Assembly (NCBI RefSeq): GCF_900111445.1
Contig: NZ_FOHE01000005.1
Span: 1 to 64,000 of the forward strand
Source of the DNA: Oceanobacillus limi
GTDB lineage: Bacteria > Bacillota > Bacilli > Bacillales > Amphibacillaceae
Direction: 5' to 3'
Length of the DNA: 64,000 bases
The notes beneath the pieces are model-generated. The model did not search any database. It worked only from the letters and a program-made list of their open reading frames with translations, and was not told where the DNA came from. Positions 24,354 through 32,937 of this stretch are shown in pieces. Made by a program: the position numbers and the translations under genes. The stretch's first letter is position 1; the number at the start of each line of letters is the position of its first letter.

Positions 24354-24749
24354 ATGACAAGGAAAGAAACCTATTCGATTTCCGAGCTCGCAGCACAATT
24401 TGGGATCACCAATCGAACCATACGATATTATGAAGAGTTAGGATTGCTTCAACCATCGCGTTCAGCAGGGGGACAACGTTTGTTTACAAAAAAGGAACAA
24501 ACACGCTTACGATTAATTTTTCGGGGGAAAAAGTATGGATTTAACCTAGAAGAAATCCGTGAAATGATTCAATTGTTTGACCGTGATCCCTCTGGGAAAC
24601 AACAACTGCAAAAAACAATCGAATATGGACATGAAAAGGTTGAGGAGGTGACGAGTCGGATTAATGAATTAGTTACTATTCGTACAGAAATGGAAAAGTT
24701 ATTAGAGGATTTTCAAATGAAACTAAATGAATTGGAGCGTGGTTCCTAA
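24354..24749 (+). CDS. MerR-family transcriptional regulator
   Basis: 131-residue DNA-binding regulator. The N-terminal winged HTH has SISELAAQFGITNRTIRYYE and GGQRLFTKKEQTRL. A coiled coil (about 75-130) forms the dimer; there is no Cys-based metal site. It resembles the LiuR/AdhR-like group that controls fatty or branched-chain acyl-CoA degradation, which fits its neighbours. ATG 24354 has AAGGGG 9 nt upstream; a longer TTG frame at 24312 is less likely. Its stop overlaps the next ATG (TAATG). Confidence 0.92.
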   Translation: MTRKETYSISELAAQFGITNRTIRYYEELGLLQPSRSAGGQRLFTKKEQTRLRLIFRGKKYGFNLEEIREMIQLFDRDPSGKQQLQKTIEYGHEKVEEVTSRINELVTIRTEMEKLLEDFQMKLNELERGS

Positions 24750-26263
24750 TGAATATACCAAATCTATTAGCTACTCATGCAAGGAAATACCCGAATCAGG
24801 AGGCCCTTGTTACACCGACAGAACGCCTAACCTATTTTGAATGGAATCGAGCAGTGAATAAACTAGCAAACAGTTTTCATCAGTTTGGCGTGCAACAGGG
24901 GGATAAAGTGGTGCTTCATATGCCAAATACAAAAGAATTTATGATCACCTATTTTGCTGTCCAACGTTTAGGAGCCCTCATTGTACCAATTAATGCCAAA
25001 CTGGTGGAACAAGAGGTTTCTTATATTTTAAATCATAGTGATGCAAAAGTTTTTCTAACTCACGAGCTTTTATTTAAACAAGTTGAGGCATTATCGGAAA
25101 CGAAAGATTTAATCTTTATTAAAACAGGGGAACGGATTGGAGAATGGCTCTCCTTTGAAAATTTGTTAGCAGATGGTTCAGAAAAAGAAGTGCCGTGTTC
25201 GTTAGAGGAAAATGACGAGGCTTCGATACTGTATACATCTGGTACCACTGGAGCTCCAAAAGGGGTTGTGTTTACGTACCGAAATATCTTAACGGTAGCT
25301 CGGATGATTTGTATTGAAATGACCTTAAAACCGGAGAGTAAAGTGCTTCATATGATGCCTTTAAGTCATTCTGCACCACTTCATTTATTCATGGTAGCAG
25401 GAACGTATGTCGGAGCAACCCATGTGTTAGTGCCAACTTTTACTCCTGAACTATTATTAGAAACGGTAGCAAAGGAAAAAACAACCCATTTCTTTGGCGC
25501 ACCGATTGCTTACCTTGCAAGCTGCAAGCATCCAAAAATCAATGACTATGACCTATCCTCTATGAATTATTGGGTATATGGAGGAGCCCCGTTATCACAG
25601 CAAGAAGTGAATGTTGTTCAAAGTAAATTCCAAACCGACCGGCTTATTTGTGTATATGGATTAACAGAGGCTGGGCCAAATGGTACATTGCTTGGTTTTG
25701 ACGAACATCAAACAAAAGCAGGGAGTATCGGAAGTCGAGCAGCACTGGATTGTGAAATACGTGTTGTTGATGAGAACGGAGCCGATGTAAAGCCAGGTGA
25801 AATTGGAGAAATTATTCTTCGTGGAGAAGGAAATATGAAAGGGTATTATAAAGATCCAGAACAAACAGCTGCCGTTCTTCGTGGAGATTGGTTATATACA
25901 GGTGATATGGCGATGCAGGATGAAGATGGCTATTTCTGGGTGATTGATCGAAAAAAAGATATGATCATATCTGGTGGGGTCAATATCTACCCAAAAGAAA
26001 TTGAGAATCTATTAATTACGCATCCTAATATTGCCGATGTTGCCGTAGTAGGCGTTCCTCATTCGGACTGGGGAGAAACGGTGAAAGCATTTGTTGTAAA
26101 AGAGGGAGAGGTTGACAATCTAGCAGATTCCTGCAAGGAGTTTTTGGAATCTAAGCTAGCAGACTATAAAATTCCTAAACTATATGAAGAATTGGAAGCG
26201 CTTCCTCGAAATGCAACTGGAAAACTACTGAAAAACCAGCTTCGAGAAAGGGTTATAAATTAG
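24749..26263 (+). CDS. Acyl-CoA synthetase (AMP-forming)
   Basis: 504-residue ANL-superfamily ligase that activates a carboxylic acid to acyl-AMP and then acyl-CoA. Motifs: AMP-binding P-loop LYTSGTTGAPKGV (about 163-176), YGLTEAGP, YTGDMAMQDEDGYFWVIDRKKD, and the C-terminal catalytic Lys in RNATGKLLK. It is translationally coupled to the MerR gene and followed 14 bp later by the dehydrogenase. The chain specificity cannot be read; medium- or long-chain fatty acids or another carboxylate are possible. Confidence 0.92.
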   Translation: MNIPNLLATHARKYPNQEALVTPTERLTYFEWNRAVNKLANSFHQFGVQQGDKVVLHMPNTKEFMITYFAVQRLGALIVPINAKLVEQEVSYILNHSDAKVFLTHELLFKQVEALSETKDLIFIKTGERIGEWLSFENLLADGSEKEVPCSLEENDEASILYTSGTTGAPKGVVFTYRNILTVARMICIEMTLKPESKVLHMMPLSHSAPLHLFMVAGTYVGATHVLVPTFTPELLLETVAKEKTTHFFGAPIAYLASCKHPKINDYDLSSMNYWVYGGAPLSQQEVNVVQSKFQTDRLICVYGLTEAGPNGTLLGFDEHQTKAGSIGSRAALDCEIRVVDENGADVKPGEIGEIILRGEGNMKGYYKDPEQTAAVLRGDWLYTGDMAMQDEDGYFWVIDRKKDMIISGGVNIYPKEIENLLITHPNIADVAVVGVPHSDWGETVKAFVVKEGEVDNLADSCKEFLESKLADYKIPKLYEELEALPRNATGKLLKNQLRERVIN

Positions 26264-26277
26264 GGGGAGAAAAAAAC

Positions 26278-27936
26278 ATGACAAACTTTTATAGACAGGA
26301 TCCAAACCTGAAAGAGCTACTTGAAAACATGCTACCAGAGGATTTCTTCCAATATGCAAATCAACAACTAGACCAATTTGGCGCCTTGTGTGCCGGACCA
26401 ATCGATGAGCGAGCAGTCCACACCGATCGGGAAGGCCAACCAAGGTTAATTCGCTACGATAAAATGGGCAATGAAGTTTCACGGGTGTGGTTGAATGAAG
26501 GATATAAGCAAACCATTTCAGAAACCTATAATACGGGAATTGTAGGCTATATCCATAAAGATATTCCGGAACTAGGACGAAAAGGAAATTATGTTTATTC
26601 ATTTGCTCAAGCCTATTTATTGTCTCATGCAGAAGCGGGCTTTTATTGCCCAGTTACTTTGTCAAAGGCAACAGCCTATTTACTGGATCACTATGCATCT
26701 GAGGAGCTAAAAGCTACATTTTTGCCCCATGTTTTAGCAACAGGTGATGTGGAGTTGTATGAAGGTGCAACATTTTTAACCGAACGCCAAGGTGGGTCAG
26801 ATGTTGGAGCAAATGAAGTTAAGGCAGAGAAATTCGGGAATTCCTACCGAATTAGCGGAGAAAAGTATTTTGCAAGTAATGCTGGTGCCTGTGGTGTAGC
26901 AATGGTATTGGCTCGGCTAGAGGGAGCACCAAGTGGTACGAAGGGGCTTAGTCTATTTCTTGTTCCTTGGGAAGAAAATCGAGCAAACGGCGGCCTACGA
27001 ATTCGCCGGTTAAAAGATAAGCTTGGTGTTCGAGCGGTTCCTTCTGCAGAGGTTGAATTTGATAACGCAAAGGGGTTTTTAGTCGGAGAAGAAAATCAAG
27101 GGTTTTATTATATGATTGAAGCCCTAAATCTCTCACGTGTCTCCAATGCAATCGCCTCACTAGGAATTATGCGTCGGGCGTATTTAGAAGCAAAAAATTA
27201 TGCGAACCAGCGAGAAGCGTTTGGAAAAAAGCTAACCGAATATCCAATGGTGCAAGCGACATTAAGTCACCTCGTAGCAAAGCAAGAGGTAGAAATGAAT
27301 GCGATGTTTGAAGTGATTCAGCTAATGGATCGTGTTATGGGACGGGAAACAAAGCACGAAGCATCAGAGAAAGAACAGCTATTATTCCGGTTATATGTAG
27401 CGATTATGAAGAAGGAGACAGCAGAACAGGCCATTCATTTTGCTCATGAAGCAATCGAAATGCATGGTGGGAATGGATATATTGAGGACTTCGTGACACC
27501 GCGCTTGTTACGTGATGCCCAAGTTTTAACGGTTTGGGAAGGAACAGCCAATATATTAGGATTAGAAGTATTACGGTTAATTGGAAAGTATCATGTTGGC
27601 GAGCTTTTTGTAGAGGAAATGACCAGTCGACTGAAAAATGTACGTGACCAAAAGGTTGATACGTGGGTTGATCGTGTACGTCAGGAAATTGATTATCTTG
27701 TCCAATTCCTTGCGAACCTAAATGAAAAATCATCTCGTCTACAAACCTATCATTGCAAACAAATAGCTGAAAAGATGGCTGCCATTTTTGAAAGTGTTGT
27801 TGCTATTGAAATGATGGCAGAAGGAAAAAATCGAAAACAAGCGATTGCAGCCGTATATTTGCAAGGTTTATGGGAAAAGGATTCGTTGGAGGAAGAGCCT
27901 ATCGTATTAGAGAAGTTTCATGAGTTAGTGATATAG
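26278..27936 (+). CDS. Acyl-CoA dehydrogenase, long AidB-like form
   Basis: 552-residue FAD-dependent enzyme predicted to introduce an alpha-beta double bond into an acyl-CoA. An N-terminal extension of about 120 residues precedes the dehydrogenase core, as in AidB-type members. Core motifs: FLTERQGGSDVGAN, the middle-domain SGEKYFASNAGA, and C-terminal HGGNGYIEDF with the FAD-contacting VWEGTANILGL. It is the last gene of the MerR operon and would follow the ligase in a beta-oxidation-like route. AidB of E. coli is DNA-linked, but the operon context here favours acyl-CoA catabolism. Confidence 0.9.
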   Translation: MTNFYRQDPNLKELLENMLPEDFFQYANQQLDQFGALCAGPIDERAVHTDREGQPRLIRYDKMGNEVSRVWLNEGYKQTISETYNTGIVGYIHKDIPELGRKGNYVYSFAQAYLLSHAEAGFYCPVTLSKATAYLLDHYASEELKATFLPHVLATGDVELYEGATFLTERQGGSDVGANEVKAEKFGNSYRISGEKYFASNAGACGVAMVLARLEGAPSGTKGLSLFLVPWEENRANGGLRIRRLKDKLGVRAVPSAEVEFDNAKGFLVGEENQGFYYMIEALNLSRVSNAIASLGIMRRAYLEAKNYANQREAFGKKLTEYPMVQATLSHLVAKQEVEMNAMFEVIQLMDRVMGRETKHEASEKEQLLFRLYVAIMKKETAEQAIHFAHEAIEMHGGNGYIEDFVTPRLLRDAQVLTVWEGTANILGLEVLRLIGKYHVGELFVEEMTSRLKNVRDQKVDTWVDRVRQEIDYLVQFLANLNEKSSRLQTYHCKQIAEKMAAIFESVVAIEMMAEGKNRKQAIAAVYLQGLWEKDSLEEEPIVLEKFHELVI

Positions 27937-28053
27937 TAGGTGCTTTGTGTCGTGGCGGAATCTTACTCGGGAAGGGCAGAGGGCGCTGATTCGAGATATC
28001 TAGAGATGCGTGCATCATATCGCAAATCACGCTCTATTTCGTTTCCGAGAATT

Positions 28054-28093
28054 AAAAAACGAGGCAATGGCCAAAATCTGGCGTATGCCTCGT
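28054..28093 (-). terminator. Terminator after the 45-residue gene
   Basis: ACGAGGCA (28059-28066) pairs with TGCCTCGT (28086-28093). On the minus strand it is followed by TTTTTT. It may also stop plus-strand read-through from the dehydrogenase operon. Confidence 0.8.
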
Positions 28094-28100
28094 GTCTAAT

Positions 28101-28238
28101 TTATTCTTCTTCAACTTGTTCTGCAATTTTGCTAGCGATCCAACGCTTCGCAGTTGTTTCCTCTATTTCATAGACTTTACCTGCCCGTAGTAGCTCTCCA
28201 CGATATGCTGTTTGAATGTTCATTTTTATTTTGACCAT
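28101..28238 (-). CDS. 45-residue conserved-looking small protein
   Basis: Short basic/acidic protein starting MVKIKMNIQTAYRGELLRAG, then KVYEIEETTAKRWIASKIAE and QVEEE. This layout (a beta start, a gate-like YRG..L.AG.VYE..E..A..WI pattern) resembles small proteins found in phage or spore-former genomes annotated as domains of unknown function. AGGGGAG lies 9-10 nt before the ATG and a terminator follows the stop, so it looks like a complete independent gene. Function unknown. Confidence 0.75.
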   Translation of the reverse strand: MVKIKMNIQTAYRGELLRAGKVYEIEETTAKRWIASKIAEQVEEE

Positions 28239-28355
28239 GTAGAAGTCTCCCCTGATATAAAATGATGTATATTTACATTATAATACAAAAAAAGGAAAAT
28301 GCATGCTGTTTTTGATGCATTAATCCATTTTTAATCTAATTGTAATGTAAAAGAA

Positions 28356-28766
28356 GAGACTGAGCCAAAAGTGTTTTAGTCATAGTAAAATCCGAACCTT
28401 TTACAATTTGGTTCGGATTTTACTTTTAGGCAGTTAAACACAGCTATTGTAAACTTAGCAATAAATTGAAATGATTATTGGATGCATACATCCCGCTACG
28501 GAAATACATTTCGCTTTTCCGCGGGCGGCTGGTGAGCCTCCTCGTGCTGACGCACTGTGGGGTCTCACCGATGCCTTTCCTCCCGCGGAAAGCGAAGTAT
28601 TCTGCCGAAGCGGTATTTCAGAACTTTATTATGTTGGAAAAAACACTACTACACTAGTGGTCAATTATATTAAATTAGAGTCGATCGATTAAAGCTGAAC
28701 AATTTAAACACCCACACCCTAATTGTTCGTCTTTAGAAGAGAACTTTTTAGTTTTGTCCCAGCCTC
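28356..28766. repeat. MITE-like palindromic intergenic repeat (~411 bp)
   Basis: The ends are imperfect inverted repeats: left GAGACTGAGCCAAAAG, right (reverse complement) GAGGCTGGGACAAAAC. Inside are a hairpin AAAATCCGAACC/GGTTCGGATTTT (28387-28421) and a large palindrome with arms TTCGCTTTTCCGCGGG and CCCGCGGAAAGCGAA between CCGCTACGG (28493) and CCGAAGCGG (28613). The GC-rich centre with GAGCCTCCTCGTGCTGACGC is of a kind I recall from many Bacillaceae intergenic regions. There is no transposase gene. Confidence 0.75.
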
Positions 28767-28777
28767 CTAAAGAACTA

Positions 28778-29620
28778 CTATTTTACTTTCTGAAATAACT
28801 TTTCCTTTGAATTGATTGCTTCATAGCATTTGAGTTTTTCTTTGTTGGAAATTGTTTCTTTGTCACCTAACCCCAAAACACCAAACATACTTAGGCTTTC
28901 GTAAAAGAGATCATGTACCTTGTGCTGCAATGACTTATTAAAATAGATGAGAACATTGCGGCATAAAATAACATGGAATTCGTTGAAGGACTGGTCAGTT
29001 ACTAGATTATGCTGGGCAAAGATGATGTTTTTTGTCAGCGTAGGATGGAATTGAGCCGTATTCCCAGTTACCGTATAGTACTCCGAAAATGCCATTTTTC
29101 CACCAGCTTTTAGGTAGTTACTCGTATACTTTTTCATGTGTTCCAGTGGAAACTGTCCGTTTTTGGCAACCTTTAAAACCTTATCATTGATATCTGTCGC
29201 ATAAATTTTCGTTTTATCGTACAGCCCTTCTTCCTGGAGCAGAATGGCCATGGAATATACTTCTTCTCCTGTCGCACATCCAGCATGCCAAATTCGTATC
29301 GAAGGATAGGTTCGTAATAATGGAACGACCTTTTCACGAAACTGTAAAAAGAAGGAGGGATTACGAAACATTTCCGTTACATTAATGGAGAAGTCGGAAA
29401 TAAGCTGTGCTAAACACTTCTGATCCTGGAGCACTTTATCTAGTAATTCAAGAATACTAGACAGCTTTTCGGCTTGAACGCGATGCCAAATTCTTCTTTT
29501 AAGAGAGTGGTACGAATAGTCTCGATAATCGTATCCGTACCACTTATAGATTCCTTGTAAAAATAAATCAATTTGTACTTTCTCTAGCTCATCAAGCGAT
29601 TGTTGATTTGTTTTTACCAT
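28778..29620 (-). CDS. CheR-type MCP glutamate methyltransferase
   Basis: 280 residues. CheR enzymes transfer methyl groups from S-adenosylmethionine to glutamates of chemoreceptors or receptor-like sensors. The SAM domain has IRIWHAGCATGEEVYSMAIL and IYATDINDKVL; VILCRNVLIYFN marks the conserved C-terminal strand. The start overlaps the stop of the hybrid kinase by one base (TAATG). No CheB, CheA or CheW is nearby, so its substrate may be the coiled-coil or 4-helix region of the adjacent hybrid kinase rather than the flagellar system. Confidence 0.93.
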   Translation of the reverse strand: MVKTNQQSLDELEKVQIDLFLQGIYKWYGYDYRDYSYHSLKRRIWHRVQAEKLSSILELLDKVLQDQKCLAQLISDFSINVTEMFRNPSFFLQFREKVVPLLRTYPSIRIWHAGCATGEEVYSMAILLQEEGLYDKTKIYATDINDKVLKVAKNGQFPLEHMKKYTSNYLKAGGKMAFSEYYTVTGNTAQFHPTLTKNIIFAQHNLVTDQSFNEFHVILCRNVLIYFNKSLQHKVHDLFYESLSMFGVLGLGDKETISNKEKLKCYEAINSKEKLFQKVK

Positions 29621-32600
29621 TAAGCTTCGTTCCCATCCTGTTGGAATAACCAAACTTTGATTAACGAAATTAACTGATCTGGATTAATTGGTTTAACGAT
29701 ATAATCCGAAGCACCAACCTCCAAGCTCTTTTCTCGGTCCTCCCGCATTGCTTTCGCGGTTAAAGCGATAATTGGGAGTTTTTGATAAGCAGGTATTTCC
29801 CGTATTCTACTGATTGCTTCATAACCATCCATTTCAGGCATCATAATATCCATTAGGATTAAGTCAACACCAGGGTCATTATTCATAATTTCGAGTCCTT
29901 CCAATCCATTTTCCGCAAAGATGATATCCATTCCATATACTTCAAGTATGCTAGATAATGCATATACATTTCGAATATCATCGTCTACTAAAAGCACTTT
30001 CTTTCCTTTAAAATCCGTTTTAGCGGTATTTGGATCCTCTTGTACATGCTCCAAGCAAGTAGAAAGGTCGGTTTTATCTCCATTTAGGTATAGCTCTAAT
30101 TCCTCTTTTAACCGTTGTGGAGAATGCTCGTCTTTGATAATGATTGTATGGGTGTATTTATTTAAATAACGTTCTTCTTTTGGCGTTAAATCTCTTCCAG
30201 TATAAACAATTACTTTTAGGTTTTCATTTTCCTCTAATTCCATCATTTGTTCGAGTAATTCAAAACCTGTCGTATCGGTCAGCCCTAAGTCAAGGACTAC
30301 ACAATCAAATGCATTTCGATTCAGTTCCTTAATTGCTTCATTCCCGGTTGAAACAGCTTTAATAATTACATTCATTTCACCTACAAGCTCTAGTAAACTA
30401 TTTCGTTGATTTAGATCATCATCAACGATTAATAGTCGTTTGATGTGGCTGTTTTCCTCTTCCTCTGGCTCTGGCTCCAGCTGAGCTACCTCTACAAGAG
30501 CTTCCGGTTTTACAACCGTGTTACCTGTGCCATTGCTCTCAGGTTCAACAGTACCAGCAAGTTCATCTGCCCATAAAGGCCCTTCAACCTCGGCTGTTCC
30601 ATCAAAATCGGATACATAGAACGTAAAAGTACTGCCCTTTCCTTCTTGGCTTTCGACTGTAAGTGAGCCACCTAACAAGGTAGCAATCTCTTTACTAATA
30701 GAAAGACCTAGGCCGGTTCCGCCGTATTTGCGACTCGTTGTTCCATCCGCCTGTTGAAAAGCCTCGAAGATTTGCTCTTGTTTTTCTTCTGAAATCCCGA
30801 TTCCGGTATCCTGAACAGAAAAAGCAAATGTTGGTTTGCCCCCAAAAGTGTCATGCATATCAACTCGTAAGACTACTTTTCCTTTTTTCGTAAATTTGAA
30901 GGCATTCGAAAGAAGGTTTTTCAGCACTTGTTGAACTTTTATTTCATCACTGAAAAGGGTATCCGGTAATCCGCTTGCCAATTCAATCTCAAACTGTACA
31001 TTTTTTTTATCTGCAACGGGTCTAAAGTTATTTTCTACAAAGTCGGTTAATTCACGTAGTAGGATATGACTTGGATGCACATCCATTTTTCCAGACTCAA
31101 TTTTCGATAAATCTAATATATCGTTAATCAAAGTTAAAAGATCACGACCAGATGAATAGATTGTATTCGCGTATTCAACTTGCTTTGGAGATAAAGCCTT
31201 ATTTGAATTCTCAGCAAGTAAATTAGATAGGATTAACATGCTATTTAAAGGTGTACGTAGCTCATGGGACATATTTGCTAGAAATTCTGATTTATATTTC
31301 GAGCTTAATGCCAGCTGTTGTGCTCTTTCTTCTAGCTCGGCCCTTGCGCTAATTAGTTCCTTGTTCTTTTCTTCAAATCGTTTATTTTGTTCTTCTAAAC
31401 TATTCGCTTTTTCTTCTAGTTCGACATTTGCTTGCTCTAGTTCCTCTTGTTGCTCTTGAAGCTTTTCTTCAGACTCTCTCAATGCCATTGTTTGTTGTTC
31501 AAGCTCTTCATTCGTTGTTTTTAATTCATCTTGCTGGATCTGTAATTCCTCAGATTGTGCTTGAACTTCTTCTGTTAGTGCCTGGCTTTCTTCCAATGCT
31601 TTCGCCAATCGGAAACGGCCTTGGACACTTTCCAGCATAATTCCTAAATCATCGGATAGTTCTTCAATTAGAGAACGTTGACTATCACTGAATGATTCAA
31701 AGGATGCTATTTCGAGTACAGCCTTCACCTCATCCTCAAATATAATTGGCATTACATACAAACTTAGTGGAGACGCTTCTCCCAATCCAGACTGAATGGA
31801 AACATAGTCTGTGGGAACATTGGATAAAATAATCGGTTCTTTTTCAAGTGCTGCTTGGCCAATGATTCCTTCTCCTATTTTGATTTCATTTGTCATATGC
31901 TTTCTGTCTTTAAACGCATAGGATGCCCGTAGTTTAAAGGATGGATTGTTCTCATCATTTTGATCGTCTTTTACATAGAAGACTGCATGGCTTCCATTTA
32001 CTAAAGGAACGACCTTTGATAGGAAGGTTTTTAATAAACTTTCCACTGTTTTAGAACCAGTCATACTTGTTGTTACATCTGCAATATGTGTCTTTGTCCA
32101 CGTTAGCTCTTGCTCACGATTGCGTTGTTCTTCCACAGATTTTGCCATTTGATTAAACGATTTGGCAACCTCATCAATTTCATCATTCGATAGAACTTCT
32201 ACTTCCGAAGCAGCGTCCACGTCTCCATTGGCAATATGGTACATTTCGTTGGAAACATTCCTTAATCTCGACGATAGTAACCATATGCTTCTCAATAAAA
32301 GACTCATAATAATAAGGATGGTTAGTCCGATGACAACGGATTGAACAATCATTTCCCTAGTGAAATTGTTCATCACGGTTTGAAGGGATGAATACATATC
32401 CGATTCAAAGGTTGTTGTAAGATCAGCAATAAGTTCTTGAAAATCATTATTGAGTTCTGTTGCGTTTTCATTCATAACATTCGTTGCTTGCTCTAAATTA
32501 CCACTCGTAGCTAGGTCGATTATTTGTTCTTTAAATACATTAAATTCAACATTTGTACTGGACAATTCATTAATTAATTCTTTTTGTTCAGGTGTAAAGG

Positions 32601-32904
32601 CCCTTGCTTCCAAGCTTGCAATGTTAGTTGAAACCCGTCCACTAGCAGCTTCCATTTTGTTAATCTCTGGAAGCATAGAATCCGATCCATTTGAAAGAAG
32701 GATATTTCGTATACGCATTTCTTCCTCATGGATATCTGTATGAATTTCCTCTGCAATAATAGAGAGGTCATAGGTTTCCTGTAAATCTTCATTCATTTTA
32801 TTAAAACTGGAAACTTGATACCAACCAATACCAATTGTAATTAAAATCAATATCGGTAAGGCACTAAGGGCTAGAAGTAATTTTGTTCTAATTTTCAAGA
32901 TCAT
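29620..32904 (-). CDS. Hybrid sensor histidine kinase with two receiver domains
   Basis: 1094 residues. Order: transmembrane helix (about 7-27), extracytoplasmic four-helix-bundle sensor (about 28-185), second helix (about 186-208), HAMP (to about 265), GAF (about 285-430), a long Gln/Glu-rich coiled coil (about 435-540), HisKA with H547 in NMSHELRTPLNS, HATPase (DTGIGISEEKQ, GTGLGLSIS), receiver 1 (about 830-940, Asp in VVLDLGLTDT) and receiver 2 (about 970-1085, Asp in LMDIMMPEMDGY). It belongs to the large group of MCP-like-sensor hybrid kinases. AAGGGATG precedes the ATG. It is coupled to cheR and 33 bp after the GGDEF-EAL-LuxR gene. Confidence 0.94.
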   Translation of the reverse strand: MILKIRTKLLLALSALPILILITIGIGWYQVSSFNKMNEDLQETYDLSIIAEEIHTDIHEEEMRIRNILLSNGSDSMLPEINKMEAASGRVSTNIASLEARAFTPEQKELINELSSTNVEFNVFKEQIIDLATSGNLEQATNVMNENATELNNDFQELIADLTTTFESDMYSSLQTVMNNFTREMIVQSVVIGLTILIIMSLLLRSIWLLSSRLRNVSNEMYHIANGDVDAASEVEVLSNDEIDEVAKSFNQMAKSVEEQRNREQELTWTKTHIADVTTSMTGSKTVESLLKTFLSKVVPLVNGSHAVFYVKDDQNDENNPSFKLRASYAFKDRKHMTNEIKIGEGIIGQAALEKEPIILSNVPTDYVSIQSGLGEASPLSLYVMPIIFEDEVKAVLEIASFESFSDSQRSLIEELSDDLGIMLESVQGRFRLAKALEESQALTEEVQAQSEELQIQQDELKTTNEELEQQTMALRESEEKLQEQQEELEQANVELEEKANSLEEQNKRFEEKNKELISARAELEERAQQLALSSKYKSEFLANMSHELRTPLNSMLILSNLLAENSNKALSPKQVEYANTIYSSGRDLLTLINDILDLSKIESGKMDVHPSHILLRELTDFVENNFRPVADKKNVQFEIELASGLPDTLFSDEIKVQQVLKNLLSNAFKFTKKGKVVLRVDMHDTFGGKPTFAFSVQDTGIGISEEKQEQIFEAFQQADGTTSRKYGGTGLGLSISKEIATLLGGSLTVESQEGKGSTFTFYVSDFDGTAEVEGPLWADELAGTVEPESNGTGNTVVKPEALVEVAQLEPEPEEEENSHIKRLLIVDDDLNQRNSLLELVGEMNVIIKAVSTGNEAIKELNRNAFDCVVLDLGLTDTTGFELLEQMMELEENENLKVIVYTGRDLTPKEERYLNKYTHTIIIKDEHSPQRLKEELELYLNGDKTDLSTCLEHVQEDPNTAKTDFKGKKVLLVDDDIRNVYALSSILEVYGMDIIFAENGLEGLEIMNNDPGVDLILMDIMMPEMDGYEAISRIREIPAYQKLPIIALTAKAMREDREKSLEVGASDYIVKPINPDQLISLIKVWLFQQDGNEA

Positions 32905-32937
32905 ACATCCCTTCGAGAAAAAGGGGAAAGACTCATC

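Noticed and set aside
27940-28173. 77-residue plus-strand ORF after the acyl-CoA dehydrogenase
   Set aside because: It is antisense to the better supported 45-residue minus-strand gene and spans its terminator.
28471-28692. 73-residue plus-strand ORF
   Set aside because: It lies wholly inside the palindromic repeat element and lacks a ribosome binding site.
31238-31640. Plus-strand ORFs antisense to the hybrid kinase
   Set aside because: They mirror the repetitive coiled-coil coding sequence (Ser/Leu-rich products) and have no start signals.
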